Assembly: GCA_025923995.1 (NCBI GenBank)
Contig: JAICEW010000016.1
Span: forward strand, 1-38,686
Source of the DNA: Vicinamibacteria bacterium
Lineage (GTDB): Bacteria > Acidobacteriota > Vicinamibacteria > Fen-336
Direction of reading: 5' to 3'
DNA: 38,686 bases
Part shown: in pieces, positions 31,609 through 38,686 of the stretch
Layout: each line of letters opens with the position of its first letter
Position numbering within the stretch: position 1 is the stretch's first letter
The notes under the pieces: generated by a model
The model's database searches: none
The model's input: the letters and a program-made list of their open reading frames with translations, nothing else
What the model was told of the DNA's origin: nothing
Made by a program: the position numbers and the translations under genes

Positions 31609-32169
31609 CTATTTGACGCGCTCGATGTAGGCGCCGGACGACGTGTCGATGCGGATACGCTCGCCCTCGGAGATGAAGGCGGGCACCTGGACGATGAGGC
31701 CGGTCTCCATCCTGGCCGGCTTGCCGACGTTCGAAACGCTCGCGCCCTTGATCGCCGGCTCCGTCTCCATGACGGTCATCTCGACCGTCAGCGGCAGGTC
31801 GATGCCGACGGGACGGCCCTCGTACATCTGCACCTTGAGCTTGATGTTGGCGATGAGGTACGGAACGGCCTCGCCCAGCACCTCGTCCGAGAGCCCGATC
31901 TGCTCGTAGGTCTCGTTGTTCATGAAGTGGAACATGTCGCCGTCCTGGTACAGGAACTCCATCTCCGTGTCGTCCAGGATGGCGCGCTCGACCATATCCA
32001 CCGACCGGAAGCGGTGGTCGCTGATGGACCCGCTCTTCAGGTTCCGGATCTTGGCCTGCACCATGCCGCGCAGGTTGCCGGGGGTCTTGTGCTGCGCCTC
32101 CACGACCCAGTACAGGTCGTTGTCGTGCTTGATGCACATGCCGCGCTTCAGCTGGGTGGCCTGGATCAT
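31609..32169 (-). CDS. efp: Translation elongation factor P
   Basis: 186 residues from the ATG at 32169-32167 (AAGAGG upstream). All three beta-barrel domains are present: KOW-like N-terminal ([15 protein letters not shown]), the central OB domain ([21 protein letters not shown]) and the C-terminal OB domain ending in [23 protein letters not shown] enters the E site to rescue ribosomes stalled at polyproline. The tip loop is T-P-G-N-L-R-G (29-35) instead of the PGKGQ of E. coli, so the modifiable Lys34 is absent. It has its own TATAAT and is followed by tdk. Confidence 0.94.
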   Translation of the reverse strand: MIQATQLKRGMCIKHDNDLYWVVEAQHKTPGNLRGMVQAKIRNLKSGSISDHRFRSVDMVERAILDDTEMEFLYQDGDMFHFMNNETYEQIGLSDEVLGEAVPYLIANIKLKVQMYEGRPVGIDLPLTVEMTVMETEPAIKGASVSNVGKPARMETGLIVQVPAFISEGERIRIDTSSGAYIERVK

Positions 32170-32196
32170 GTCGTTGCCTCTTACGCTCCCTGCAAA

Positions 32197-32214
32197 CCGC
32201 GCATTATAGCGCGG
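32197..32214. promoter_or_regulatory. Inverted repeat containing the efp -10 box
   Basis: CCGCGC (32197-32202), ATTATA (32203-32208), GCGCGG (32209-32214). On the minus strand the central six bases read TATAAT, a perfect -10, starting 39 bp upstream of the efp ATG. The repeat begins one base after the GHMP kinase stop, so as RNA it is a 6-bp GC stem with an AU-rich loop that could also end the upstream transcript. No -35 is recognisable. Confidence 0.55.
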
Positions 32215-32215
32215 C

Positions 32216-33223
32216 TCACGCGTCCCCCTCCACTTCCAGCCCCCGCAGGTCCAGCCGGAACGGCACGGGCTTGAACCCGGCCGCCTGGACGGCGGCCATC
32301 GCCGCGTCCCGCTTCCCGGGCGGCGCCCACACCGCCACCATGCCCCCTCCGCCCGCTCCGCAGACCTTGGCCGCGCCGCCGGCGGAGACCGCCGCCTCGA
32401 CGATGCGGTCCACCTCGGGCGTCGTGACGCCCGGCGCCAGCCGCTTGCGGGCGGCCCACTCGCGCGCCACCAGCGAGGGCACCTCGTCGTAGCGGTGGCC
32501 GGCCAGCGCCGAGCGCAGCGCCGACGCGGCCGTCACGATCTCGGCCAGCGCGCCCCGCACCTGCGCGTCGCCGTCGATCTGGCCCTTGAAGACGTCCCAG
32601 TTGTTGATGCCTGAGAAGCGGGTCGCTCCCGCGTCCACCAGCAGCAGGCACTCCTCGACCCGCGCCGGGTCGGCCAGGCTGCGTGCGACGCCGATGCGGC
32701 CCGGCATCAGGTCGATGTTGAGGACGCCGCCGTGGATGGCGGCGAGGTAGTCCTGGATGCCGGTGGGGACGGCGATGGCCTGCGCTTCGGCGTCGCGCAC
32801 CACGGGCCAGAGGGAGTCGGCGTCCAGCGGCCGCCCGAGCGCGCTCGCCGCCGCCGCGGCCACCGCCACCGCGAGCGCCGAGGAGCCTCCGAGCCCGGAC
32901 CCCGCCGGGACCCGCGACTGCGTGACCACCTTCACGCCCTCCTCGATCCCGAGCGCGCGCAGGATGTACGCCACGAGGCCGAGCGACCCGCCCGCGAGCA
33001 CCTCGTCCAGATCGCGTCCCTCCGCCTTGGCCAGCGTGTCCTTCGACTCGATGCGAACGCCGGTCACGCCCGTCTCGACCCGGCACCACGCCCGCCGGTC
33101 GATGGCAACGTTGACCGTGACGGATCCGGGGTGGAACAGGTAGACCGGCCAGATGTCGAGCGTCCCTCCCGCCAGGTCGATGCGGGTGGGCGCCGTGGCT
33201 TCCACGACTCGCTTGTCGGTCAT
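32216..33223 (-). CDS. GHMP-family sugar kinase
   Basis: 335 residues from the ATG at 33223-33221. GHMP signatures: the N-terminal [16 protein letters not shown] (11-26), the ATP loop [17 protein letters not shown] (105-121) and the C-terminal motif [16 protein letters not shown]. The LAGGTxD N-terminus resembles sugar-1- or heptose-7-phosphate-type kinases (galactokinase, HddA, fucokinase) rather than mevalonate or homoserine kinases. No nucleotide-sugar gene is adjacent, so the sugar cannot be named. The -10 box TAGAAT lies only 10 bp before the ATG, with no Shine-Dalgarno sequence. Confidence 0.85.
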   Translation of the reverse strand: MTDKRVVEATAPTRIDLAGGTLDIWPVYLFHPGSVTVNVAIDRRAWCRVETGVTGVRIESKDTLAKAEGRDLDEVLAGGSLGLVAYILRALGIEEGVKVVTQSRVPAGSGLGGSSALAVAVAAAAASALGRPLDADSLWPVVRDAEAQAIAVPTGIQDYLAAIHGGVLNIDLMPGRIGVARSLADPARVEECLLLVDAGATRFSGINNWDVFKGQIDGDAQVRGALAEIVTAASALRSALAGHRYDEVPSLVAREWAARKRLAPGVTTPEVDRIVEAAVSAGGAAKVCGAGGGGMVAVWAPPGKRDAAMAAVQAAGFKPVPFRLDLRGLEVEGDA

Positions 33224-33233
33224 CAGGGGCCGG

Positions 33234-33239
33234 ATTCTA
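33234..33239 (-). promoter_or_regulatory. -10 element of the GHMP kinase gene
   Basis: TAGAAT on the minus strand (33239-33234), 10 nt before the ATG. It implies a leader of about 4 nt. It is back-to-back with the -10 of the divergent zincin gene at 33258. Confidence 0.5.
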
Positions 33240-33254
33240 CCTGCGCCTCCATCC

Positions 33255-33263
33255 TGCTACCAT
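33255..33263 (+). promoter_or_regulatory. Extended -10 element of the zinc-ribbon/TPR/zincin gene
   Basis: TGCTACCAT, ending 8 nt before the GTG at 33272; the same TGCTA start as the kinase promoter at 18270. No Shine-Dalgarno sequence follows. Confidence 0.5.
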
Positions 33264-33271
33264 GCGCCCCG

Positions 33272-34795
33272 GTGCCTTGCCCCCGGTGCGGTTTCGAGAG
33301 CGCAGGCGCGGCCGCCGGTCCGTCCTGCGAGCGGTGCGGTGTCGTGTTCTCCAAGGTCGGGGCGGCACGCGCCCGGCCCGCCGCGTCGCCCCCGGCCGCG
33401 GCGCCGCGCCCCGGCCGCGGCGGGGCCTGGATCCTGGTGGCCGCGGTCCTGGCGGGGGCGGGGTTCGGGCTCTACGTCTGGCTGCGCCCGGCGCCGCGCC
33501 CCGAGCCGATGGCCGAGGCCGAGCCCGGGGCCGAGCCCGAGGCCGTGTCGGAGGACTCGGCGTTCGAGATGCCTCCGCCGTCGCTCGCGCCGGTCACGCT
33601 CGCCCAGGCGGCGGAGCCCATCACCTTCCAGCCGGAGGCGGTCCCGGAGGCCGACCGCCACGAGGCGGAGACGCTGGTGCGGCGGCTGGCGGGCGCGGGA
33701 TCGGTCTCGACGAGCGACGTGCAGGCGGCCGAGCAGCTCTTCGCCCGCTATCCGCAGGAGGAGCCCGTTCGGCAGCTCCTGGAACGGGTCCTGCTCACGG
33801 CGGCCGCGACCGAGTCGCGGTCGAAGCGCCTGGCCCCCGCGGCCACGCTGCTCCGGCGGGCGACCGAGGTGCAGCCCGCCAGCCTCAACCCGTGGATCGC
33901 GCTGGCGCACGTGCTGTTCGACCAGGGCGACTGGACCGGCGCCGAGGCCGCCGCGCGCGCCGCGCTCGGGCTCGCGCCCCGCAGCTTCGACGCGCTGCAG
34001 GTGCTCGGCTACGCGCTGATGCGGCAGGACCGGAACCGCGACGCGGAGGAGGCCCTGCGCGCGGCCCTCGACGTGCGGGCCGACGCGGCGACCAAGGCGA
34101 TGCTCGACCGCATCCGCAAGGGCCTGTCCGACGAGAAGGGCATGGCCGAGCGCCAGCTCGCGCACTTCCACGTGCGCTACGACGGCGACGCGCACGAGGA
34201 CGTGGGGCGCGAGATCCTGGGCGCGCTGGAGCGGCACTACGCGACCCTCGTCACGACGCTCGGGCACGAGCCCCAGACCTCGATCCCCGTGATCCTCTAC
34301 TCGCGAAAGGCCTACTACGACGCGTCGGGCGCCCCGGCCTGGTCGGGCGGAGCGTTCGACTCGACCGACGGCCGCATCCGCATCCCCATCGGGGGCCTCG
34401 ACGTCCGCCTCACGCCCGACATGGACAGGACGCTGATCCACGAGCTCACGCACGCGTTCGTGGCCGACCTGTCCCGCGGGCTCGCGCCGCGCGACATCCA
34501 CGAGGGGCTCGCGCAGTACCTCGAGGGGCGGCGCCTCGACGAGACGCTGACCGACGCGCAGATCGGCGGGCTGGCGGACGGCCGCTTCTCCGGGGTGGCG
34601 GGTTTCTACATGGCGGCGCTGGCGTACGTCGAGCACCTCATCGCGCAGCGCGGGATGGGCGGGATGACCGAGCTGCTGCGCGCCATGGGCGAGACGGGCA
34701 GCGTCGACAAGGCGTACCAGCAGGTCCACGGCCGGGACCAGAAGGCCACGCGCCAGGCCTGGGCCGAGCGGCTCCGCACCCAGTACGGCAGCTGA
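33272..34795 (+). CDS. Zinc-ribbon / TM / TPR / zincin (peptidase MA-like) protein
   Basis: 507 residues from the GTG at 33272; the zinc ribbon follows at once (CPRC ... CERC, Cys 3, 6, 19, 22), which supports this start. A transmembrane helix is at about 51-70 (GAWILVAAVLAGAGFGLYVW), then an acidic Pro/Glu linker, helical TPR-like repeats (about 185-285) and a peptidase domain with HELTH (390-394) and a likely third ligand in HEGLAQYLEG (410-419). Topology: ribbon in the cytoplasm, TPRs and peptidase in the periplasm. A membrane-anchored peptidase or pseudo-peptidase; substrate unknown. It ends 3 bp from the convergent sppA. Confidence 0.83.
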   Translation: MPCPRCGFESAGAAAGPSCERCGVVFSKVGAARARPAASPPAAAPRPGRGGAWILVAAVLAGAGFGLYVWLRPAPRPEPMAEAEPGAEPEAVSEDSAFEMPPPSLAPVTLAQAAEPITFQPEAVPEADRHEAETLVRRLAGAGSVSTSDVQAAEQLFARYPQEEPVRQLLERVLLTAAATESRSKRLAPAATLLRRATEVQPASLNPWIALAHVLFDQGDWTGAEAAARAALGLAPRSFDALQVLGYALMRQDRNRDAEEALRAALDVRADAATKAMLDRIRKGLSDEKGMAERQLAHFHVRYDGDAHEDVGREILGALERHYATLVTTLGHEPQTSIPVILYSRKAYYDASGAPAWSGGAFDSTDGRIRIPIGGLDVRLTPDMDRTLIHELTHAFVADLSRGLAPRDIHEGLAQYLEGRRLDETLTDAQIGGLADGRFSGVAGFYMAALAYVEHLIAQRGMGGMTELLRAMGETGSVDKAYQQVHGRDQKATRQAWAERLRTQYGS

Positions 34796-34798
34796 TCG

Positions 34799-36514
34799 CT
34801 AGCGGATCTGCAGGTCGAACGGGAGGCGCGCCAGGGGCTGGCCGTCGCGCAGCATCGCGCCCAGGCGGAGCATCGCGCGCAGGTCGCGCGGAAGGACGGT
34901 CTCGACGCCCTCCTCCTGCCGCTCCAGGAGGGTCTCGAACAGCCCCTTGCGCTCGGGCAGCTCGACCAGCCGGACGTCCTCGTCCTTGTCGATCTTCGCC
35001 CGCTCCTTGGCCACCGCGAGCGCCACGTCCAGCCCGCCCAGATGGTCGACGAGGCCGATGCGCTTGGCCTCGGCACCCGTCCAGACGCGTCCCTGGGCCA
35101 CCGCGTGCACCTCGTCCTTCTCCTTGCGCCGGCCCTTCGCCGCCTTGGCCACGAAGTCGTCGTAGAAGGCCACCATCATGGCGTGGATGTGGCGCCGCTC
35201 CGCGTCCGACCAGGGCCGGTACTCGGAGAACAGGGCCGCGTGCTCGCCGCGCGTCAGGATCTCCTTCGAGAGCCCGATCTTGTCGTACAGCCCGCGCAGG
35301 CTGAACTTGCCGCCGAACACCCCGATCGACCCCGTGATGGTGCCCGGCTGCGCGACGATCGCGTCGCTGCCCATCGCGATGTAGTAGCCGCCCGAGGCGG
35401 CCATGTCGCCCATCGACACCACGACCGGCTTGCTCTTGCGCGCCAGCTCCACCTCGCGCCAGATCACGTCCGACGCCGTGCCGGAGCCGCCCGGGCTGTC
35501 CACGCGCAGCAGGATGGCCTTGATGCTCGAGTCCTGGCGGGCCTGGCGCAGCGCGCTGGCGACGGTGTCCGAACCGGCGAAGGAGCCGCCGAACGGGCTG
35601 TTCTGGCTCTCCCCCGGGATGATCTCGCCCACGGCGTAGACGAGCGCGATGCGGGCCCGCCCGTCGAAGCCCATGCCGCGGCTGCGCTTGACGTATCGCG
35701 CCGGCTTGACCTCCGTGGTACCCGACAGGCGCGTCACCAGCTGGTCGCGGTAGAGCAGGTCGTCCACGAGCCCGGCCTTCTTCGCGGCCGTCGCGTCGTA
35801 GGGCCCCTTGTCGACCAGCGCCTGCACGGCCTCGGCGCTGAGGCCGCGCGACTGCGCGATGCCCGCCACGTACTCGCCGTACAGGCTGTCGAGCAGCGCC
35901 TCCATCTGCTCGCGGTGCGGCTCGGTGAACCCGGCCTCGGTGAACTGGTTGGGCGCGTTCTTGTACTTGCCGACGCCCTCGAACTGCGCCTGCACGCCCA
36001 GCTTGTCGAGCGTGCCGCGGAAGAACGTCACTTCCGTCTCCAGGCCCGTGATGTCGAGCAGGGCCGTCGGCACCGCGTAGACCTTGGTGCACGCGGTGGC
36101 GAGGTAGTACTCCTTGTTGCCGCAGAACTCCAGGTGGGCGTAGGCGGGCTTGCCGGAAGCGCGGAAGCGCGTGATCGCGTTGCGCAGCTCCTGCACCTGT
36201 CCCCAGCCGGACGCGGGCAGGCTGCTCACGCGCACCAGCACCCCGCTCACCTTCGGGTCCTCCGCCGCGCGCTCCAGGCTCTCCACCAGCGTGCGCAGCG
36301 ACGGTGGCCGCCGCTCGAAGAGGTTGCCGATGTCCGTCGGGGGGTTCTCGGGGATCTCGCCCGACAGGTCCAGGGACAGGTAGCTCGGCCCGCCCAGCCG
36401 CGGGCCTCCGCCCGAGCCGCCACGCAGCACGAGCGCCAGGGCCCCGACCGCGGCCGCGCCGATCGCGAGCGCCGCCACGCAGGCGACCAGGACCCACGCG
36501 GTCCGTTTCTTCAT
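34799..36514 (-). CDS. sppA: Signal peptide peptidase SppA (67-kDa type)
   Basis: 571 residues, the double-domain length of E. coli SppA. An N-terminal transmembrane helix (about 7-30) anchors it, with the rest in the periplasm. The Ser/Lys dyad is split between halves: K185 in GKYKNAPNQFTEAGF and S374 in MGDMAASGGYYIAMGSD. Also visible are RVDSPGG (337-343) and PGTITGSIGVFGGKF. It forms a tetrameric bowl that degrades signal peptides left after secretion. The gap from the YfgM-like gene is 34 bp, so both are probably transcribed from upstream of the tRNA. Confidence 0.95.
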   Translation of the reverse strand: MKKRTAWVLVACVAALAIGAAAVGALALVLRGGSGGGPRLGGPSYLSLDLSGEIPENPPTDIGNLFERRPPSLRTLVESLERAAEDPKVSGVLVRVSSLPASGWGQVQELRNAITRFRASGKPAYAHLEFCGNKEYYLATACTKVYAVPTALLDITGLETEVTFFRGTLDKLGVQAQFEGVGKYKNAPNQFTEAGFTEPHREQMEALLDSLYGEYVAGIAQSRGLSAEAVQALVDKGPYDATAAKKAGLVDDLLYRDQLVTRLSGTTEVKPARYVKRSRGMGFDGRARIALVYAVGEIIPGESQNSPFGGSFAGSDTVASALRQARQDSSIKAILLRVDSPGGSGTASDVIWREVELARKSKPVVVSMGDMAASGGYYIAMGSDAIVAQPGTITGSIGVFGGKFSLRGLYDKIGLSKEILTRGEHAALFSEYRPWSDAERRHIHAMMVAFYDDFVAKAAKGRRKEKDEVHAVAQGRVWTGAEAKRIGLVDHLGGLDVALAVAKERAKIDKDEDVRLVELPERKGLFETLLERQEEGVETVLPRDLRAMLRLGAMLRDGQPLARLPFDLQIR

Positions 36515-36548
36515 CCGAGTCTCCAGGGCCGCGGGCGAGAGGGGCTCG

Positions 36549-37280
36549 TCAGCCGCGCGACGCCCCCTCCAGGTACTCGGCCCGCTGGCGGGCCTCGGGA
36601 GCGTACGGGCTCGACGGGAACTCGTCGACGAGGCGGCGATACGCGGCTCCGGCCTCCGGCAGGCGCCTGGCCTCCTCGAGCGTGTGCGAGAGCGCCATCA
36701 GCACGTGGTCGCGAGGAACGGCCAGCGTGGCGTCGTCCGCCATCTGCTTGTACGCGTCGATCGCCTGGTCCACCTTGCCCGAGCGCCGGTACGCGTCGGC
36801 CAGGGCGAGGCGCGCGAGGGCCGGCTCCAGCTTCGACTTGTCACCCGTGGCCATCTCGGCGAGCGCCTTCTCCGCCTCCGCGGCCTCGCCCAGCTCCAGG
36901 CGGCACAGGGCCGCGTAGTAGCGGGCGCGTCGGCCCGCGTCCGTCGAGCCGTAGCGCCGGACGACACCGTCGAACTCGCCCACCGCCTGCTTGAACTTCT
37001 CCGCGGGCGCCGCGAAGCGCACGCCGCCGGGGGTCTCCGGCGACGCCTCGCCGGCGACCGGCGCGTGGAACGTCGCCAGCGCGGCCTGGAAGGCCCGCTC
37101 GGCGTCGGCCTGGCGGGTGCTCCGGTAGTACGTGAAGCCGCCGATGGCCAGGACGGCCACGACGACCGCGGCGGCCGTGACCTTGACCTCCTGGCCATGC
37201 TCGCGCAGGAAGCTCGCGGCGTTCTGCACGCCGGTCACGAGCTCGTCCTGCTTGATCTGGTGCTTGAGCTGCTTGTTCAA
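36549..37280 (-). CDS. YfgM-like membrane-anchored TPR protein
   Basis: 243 residues from a TTG at 37280-37278, chosen because AAGGAG lies 8 nt upstream; the only in-frame ATG (37328) is inside the tRNA gene. N-terminal LNKQLKHQIKQDELVTGVQ is cytoplasmic, a transmembrane helix follows (about 35-53, VKVTAAAVVVAVLAIGGF), then periplasmic TPRs (EKFKQAVGEFDGVVRRYG, ALAEMATGDKSKLEPALARL, AYRRSGKVDQAIDAYKQMA, AYRRLVDEFPSSPYAPEARQ). This matches YfgM, a Sec-translocon-associated helper of periplasmic folding; here the order is N-in/C-out as well. It lies between tRNA-Arg and sppA. Confidence 0.85.
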   Translation of the reverse strand: MNKQLKHQIKQDELVTGVQNAASFLREHGQEVKVTAAAVVVAVLAIGGFTYYRSTRQADAERAFQAALATFHAPVAGEASPETPGGVRFAAPAEKFKQAVGEFDGVVRRYGSTDAGRRARYYAALCRLELGEAAEAEKALAEMATGDKSKLEPALARLALADAYRRSGKVDQAIDAYKQMADDATLAVPRDHVLMALSHTLEEARRLPEAGAAYRRLVDEFPSSPYAPEARQRAEYLEGASRG

Positions 37281-37298
37281 CGCCGATGCTCCTTGGTG

Positions 37299-37375
37299 TG
37301 GTGCGCCTGGAGGGACTCGAACCCCCAACCTTGAGCTTAGGATGCTCCTGCTCTATCCTGTTGAGCTACAGGCGC
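37299..37375 (-). tRNA. tRNA-Arg (anticodon CCT)
   Basis: 77 nt including an encoded CCA (37301-37299). The acceptor stem is GCGCCTG/CAGGCGC, the D arm GCTC/GAGC, the anticodon loop ATCCTAA with CCT at 34-36, the variable region AGGTT, and the T arm GGGGG-TTCGAGT-CCCTC. Base pair 27-43 is a G-A mismatch. It reads AGG. Four bases after the CCA begins the Shine-Dalgarno region of the YfgM-like gene. Confidence 0.95.
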
Positions 37376-37441
37376 GTTCCCGTGGCGCCCCCGCACCCTC
37401 GCGAGAGCGCTCCCGAACGGGTCAGCGTACCACAGGCGGGA

Positions 37442-37987
37442 TCAGTAGACGACGACGCTGCGCACGTCCGCGCCGCCCAGGCGCTCGCGGCCCTTCAGGA
37501 AGGACAGCTCGACCAGGAACGCGAAGCCGGCGACCGAAGCACCGAGCTCCTGGACCAGCTGGCCCGTGGCTTCCGCGGTGCCGCCGGTGGCGATGACGTC
37601 GTCCACGATCAGCGCCCGCTCGCCCGCCGACACGGCGTCCTCGTGGATCTCGACGCTGTCGGTCCCGTACTCGAGCGCGTAGGACCGCGAGCGGCGCTTG
37701 TAGGGGAGCTTGCCCGGCTTGCGCACGGGCGCGAAGCCGATGCCGAGCCGGTCGGCGACCACCGCGCCCGGCACGAAGCCGCGGCTCTCGATGGCCACGA
37801 TCTTCTCGGGGCGGAGGTCGCGGCAGGACTCCGTCAGCAGGTCCATGGCCTGCCGGTACGTCCGCGCGTCCTTGAGCAGGGTCGTGAGGTCCTTGAAGAC
37901 GATGCCGGGCTTGGGGAAGTCCGGCACGTCGCGGATGGCGGCGCGCAGCGCGCGGACGCGCGGGTCGTCCTGGTCCGTTTGGCTCAA
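37442..37987 (-). CDS. apt: Adenine phosphoribosyltransferase
   Basis: 181 residues from a TTG at 37987-37985 that overlaps the acyP stop (TTGA); no better start exists before the conserved region. Apt signatures are IRDVPDFPKPGIVFKDLTTLL (split at residues 18-38), IESRGFVPGAVVADRLG and the PRPP-binding ALIVDDVIATGGTA. The enzyme makes AMP from adenine and PRPP (purine salvage, cytoplasm). Length is normal for the family. Co-translated with acyP. The next element downstream, after 66 bp, is tRNA-Arg. Confidence 0.95.
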   Translation of the reverse strand: MSQTDQDDPRVRALRAAIRDVPDFPKPGIVFKDLTTLLKDARTYRQAMDLLTESCRDLRPEKIVAIESRGFVPGAVVADRLGIGFAPVRKPGKLPYKRRSRSYALEYGTDSVEIHEDAVSAGERALIVDDVIATGGTAEATGQLVQELGASVAGFAFLVELSFLKGRERLGGADVRSVVVY

Positions 37988-38253
37988 CGGATGTGGAATC
38001 CCTTCTCCGCCTCCCGGGGCGGGATGGCCTCTCGCTCCACCGAGGCCACGGCCGCGAAGGCGGGGCCTTCGCGCAGCCGTGCCTCGAAGGCGGCCAGCAC
38101 GTCCTCGGCGCCTTCCGCGATCACCTCCACCCCGCCGTCCGGGAGGTTGCGCGCGAAGCCGGCGACGCCGAGCGACTCCGCCTCACGCGAGGCGAAGTAG
38201 CGGTATCCGACGCCCTGCACGCGGCCCCGGATCAGGTAGCGATACGCGGGCAA
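37984..38253 (-). CDS. acyP: Acylphosphatase
   Basis: 89 residues from a TTG at 38253-38251 with GGGGGAG about 7 nt upstream. The ferredoxin-like fold signatures are present: GRVQGVGYRYF (10-20) with the phosphate-binding R18, and GFARNLPDGGVEV with the catalytic N36. It hydrolyses acyl phosphates in the cytoplasm. Its stop overlaps the apt start, so the two are translationally coupled. Confidence 0.93.
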   Translation of the reverse strand: MPAYRYLIRGRVQGVGYRYFASREAESLGVAGFARNLPDGGVEVIAEGAEDVLAAFEARLREGPAFAAVASVEREAIPPREAEKGFHIR

Positions 38254-38287
38254 CCTCTGGCTCCCCCGGGGTGGACGGCAAGCCGGA

Positions 38288-38686
38288 TCAGCGCTTGCCC
38301 TTCTTGCCCTTGCCCTTGGCCTTGCCGCCCTTCTTGCCGGCGTTGACCCGGGCGGCCCTGGCCGCCTTCACCGCCGCGGCCGCGCCCTTCTCCCGGGCCA
38401 CCGCCGCCTTGGCCAACTCGATCTTGCGCAGCGCGGCCGCGCGCGACATCAGCGGGCGCTTGAAGAGCGGCTTGCGCAGCACCGGCTTCTTGACCGCGGC
38501 CGGCTTCTTCACCTTCGGGATCTTCGCGATCGTGAGCTGCGGCTTCTCGTGCGTCTGCAGCAGGCGGCGGCCGGCCTCGATCGCCTTCTCGCCTTCCTTG
38601 CCGAACAGCTCGAGGTAGACCGCCTCCAGGTTCCCGATCATCTCGTCGCCGACCTTGCCCCAGTCGGCGTTGCCGTCCAGGCGCGA
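38288..38686 (-). CDS. Partial protein with Lys/Ala-rich histone-H1-like tail
   Basis: The frame is open to the window edge, so the start is missing; 132 residues are visible. The first part (DWGKVGDEMIGNLEAVYLELFGKEGEKAI, residues 8-36 of what is visible) looks like a folded helical segment. From about residue 50 the sequence is strongly basic: repeated KKP/RKP units, then AAALRKIELAKAAVA and a terminal run of GKK/KGK. Such tails occur in nucleoid-associated histone-H1-like proteins and in some RNA-binding proteins. A DNA- or RNA-binding role is inference. Its stop is 34 bp before acyP. Confidence 0.6.
   Translation of the reverse strand, partial: SRLDGNADWGKVGDEMIGNLEAVYLELFGKEGEKAIEAGRRLLQTHEKPQLTIAKIPKVKKPAAVKKPVLRKPLFKRPLMSRAAALRKIELAKAAVAREKGAAAAVKAARAARVNAGKKGGKAKGKGKKGKR

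Noticed and set aside
34793-34801. A terminator between the convergent zincin and sppA genes
   Set aside because: Only 3 bp separate the stops and no stem-loop with a T-tract is visible.
37281-37328. ATG at 37328 as start of the YfgM-like gene
   Set aside because: It lies in the tRNA-Arg gene; the TTG at 37280 has AAGGAG at proper distance and begins the conserved sequence.

Overview
The window is very G+C-rich (about 70 % by eye), gene-dense chromosomal DNA from a Gram-negative-type bacterium. Signal peptides, a lytic transglycosylase, SppA, PilT and several secreted zincins point to a diderm. A CadC-like winged-helix regulator fused to TPRs, a compact Ser/Thr kinase with a zinc ribbon, an EF-P with a P-G-N-L-R-G loop and a TPR-AIM24 fusion suggest Acidobacteriota or a related soil lineage. 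This assignment is inference; there is no rRNA in the window. No IS element, prophage or CRISPR array was seen.

Layout. 1-1667: end of dnaK and complete dnaJ. 1823-3412: a radical SAM protein, convergent with the next operon. 3372-5625 (minus): a tightly coupled four-gene envelope operon (GlsB/YeaQ family protein, small membrane protein, a secreted protein made of eight exact 32-residue CX6C repeats, and a secreted alpha-helical protein). 5906-11250 (plus): YtxH-like protein, two paralogous hybrid histidine kinases and an NtrC-type sigma-54 activator. The 280-bp gap between these operons holds two divergent TGGC-N7-TTGCT sequences, both matching the sigma-54 -24/-12 consensus, one in front of each operon. 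I read the whole block as one sigma-54-controlled envelope-stress circuit; it is the best candidate here for an undescribed system.

11300-14212: three cell-envelope genes (secreted esterase, DUF4105 protein, dienelactone hydrolase). 14267-18258: prmA and rsmE, separated by a divergent pair, a small secreted zincin and a wHTH-TPR regulator, with five helically phased TGGGA repeats between them. 18291-19226: Ser/Thr kinase. 19327-27585: a long co-directional run (ilvE, pilT, recX, alaS, lytic transglycosylase, TPR-AIM24 protein, membrane protein) behind a good sigma-70 promoter.

27566-33223 (minus): membrane protein, secreted zincin, rtcA, a hypothetical gene, tdk, efp and a GHMP kinase. 33272-34795 (plus): a zinc-ribbon/TM/TPR/zincin protein. 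34799-38686 (minus): sppA, a YfgM-like TPR protein expressed behind tRNA-Arg(CCT), apt, acyP and a partial gene with a histone-H1-like tail.

Two general features stand out. Many neighbouring genes overlap by 4 nt (ATGA/GTGA/TTGA), which indicates translational coupling. Several isolated genes have a -10 hexamer only 8-12 nt before the start codon and no Shine-Dalgarno sequence, which suggests leaderless mRNAs.
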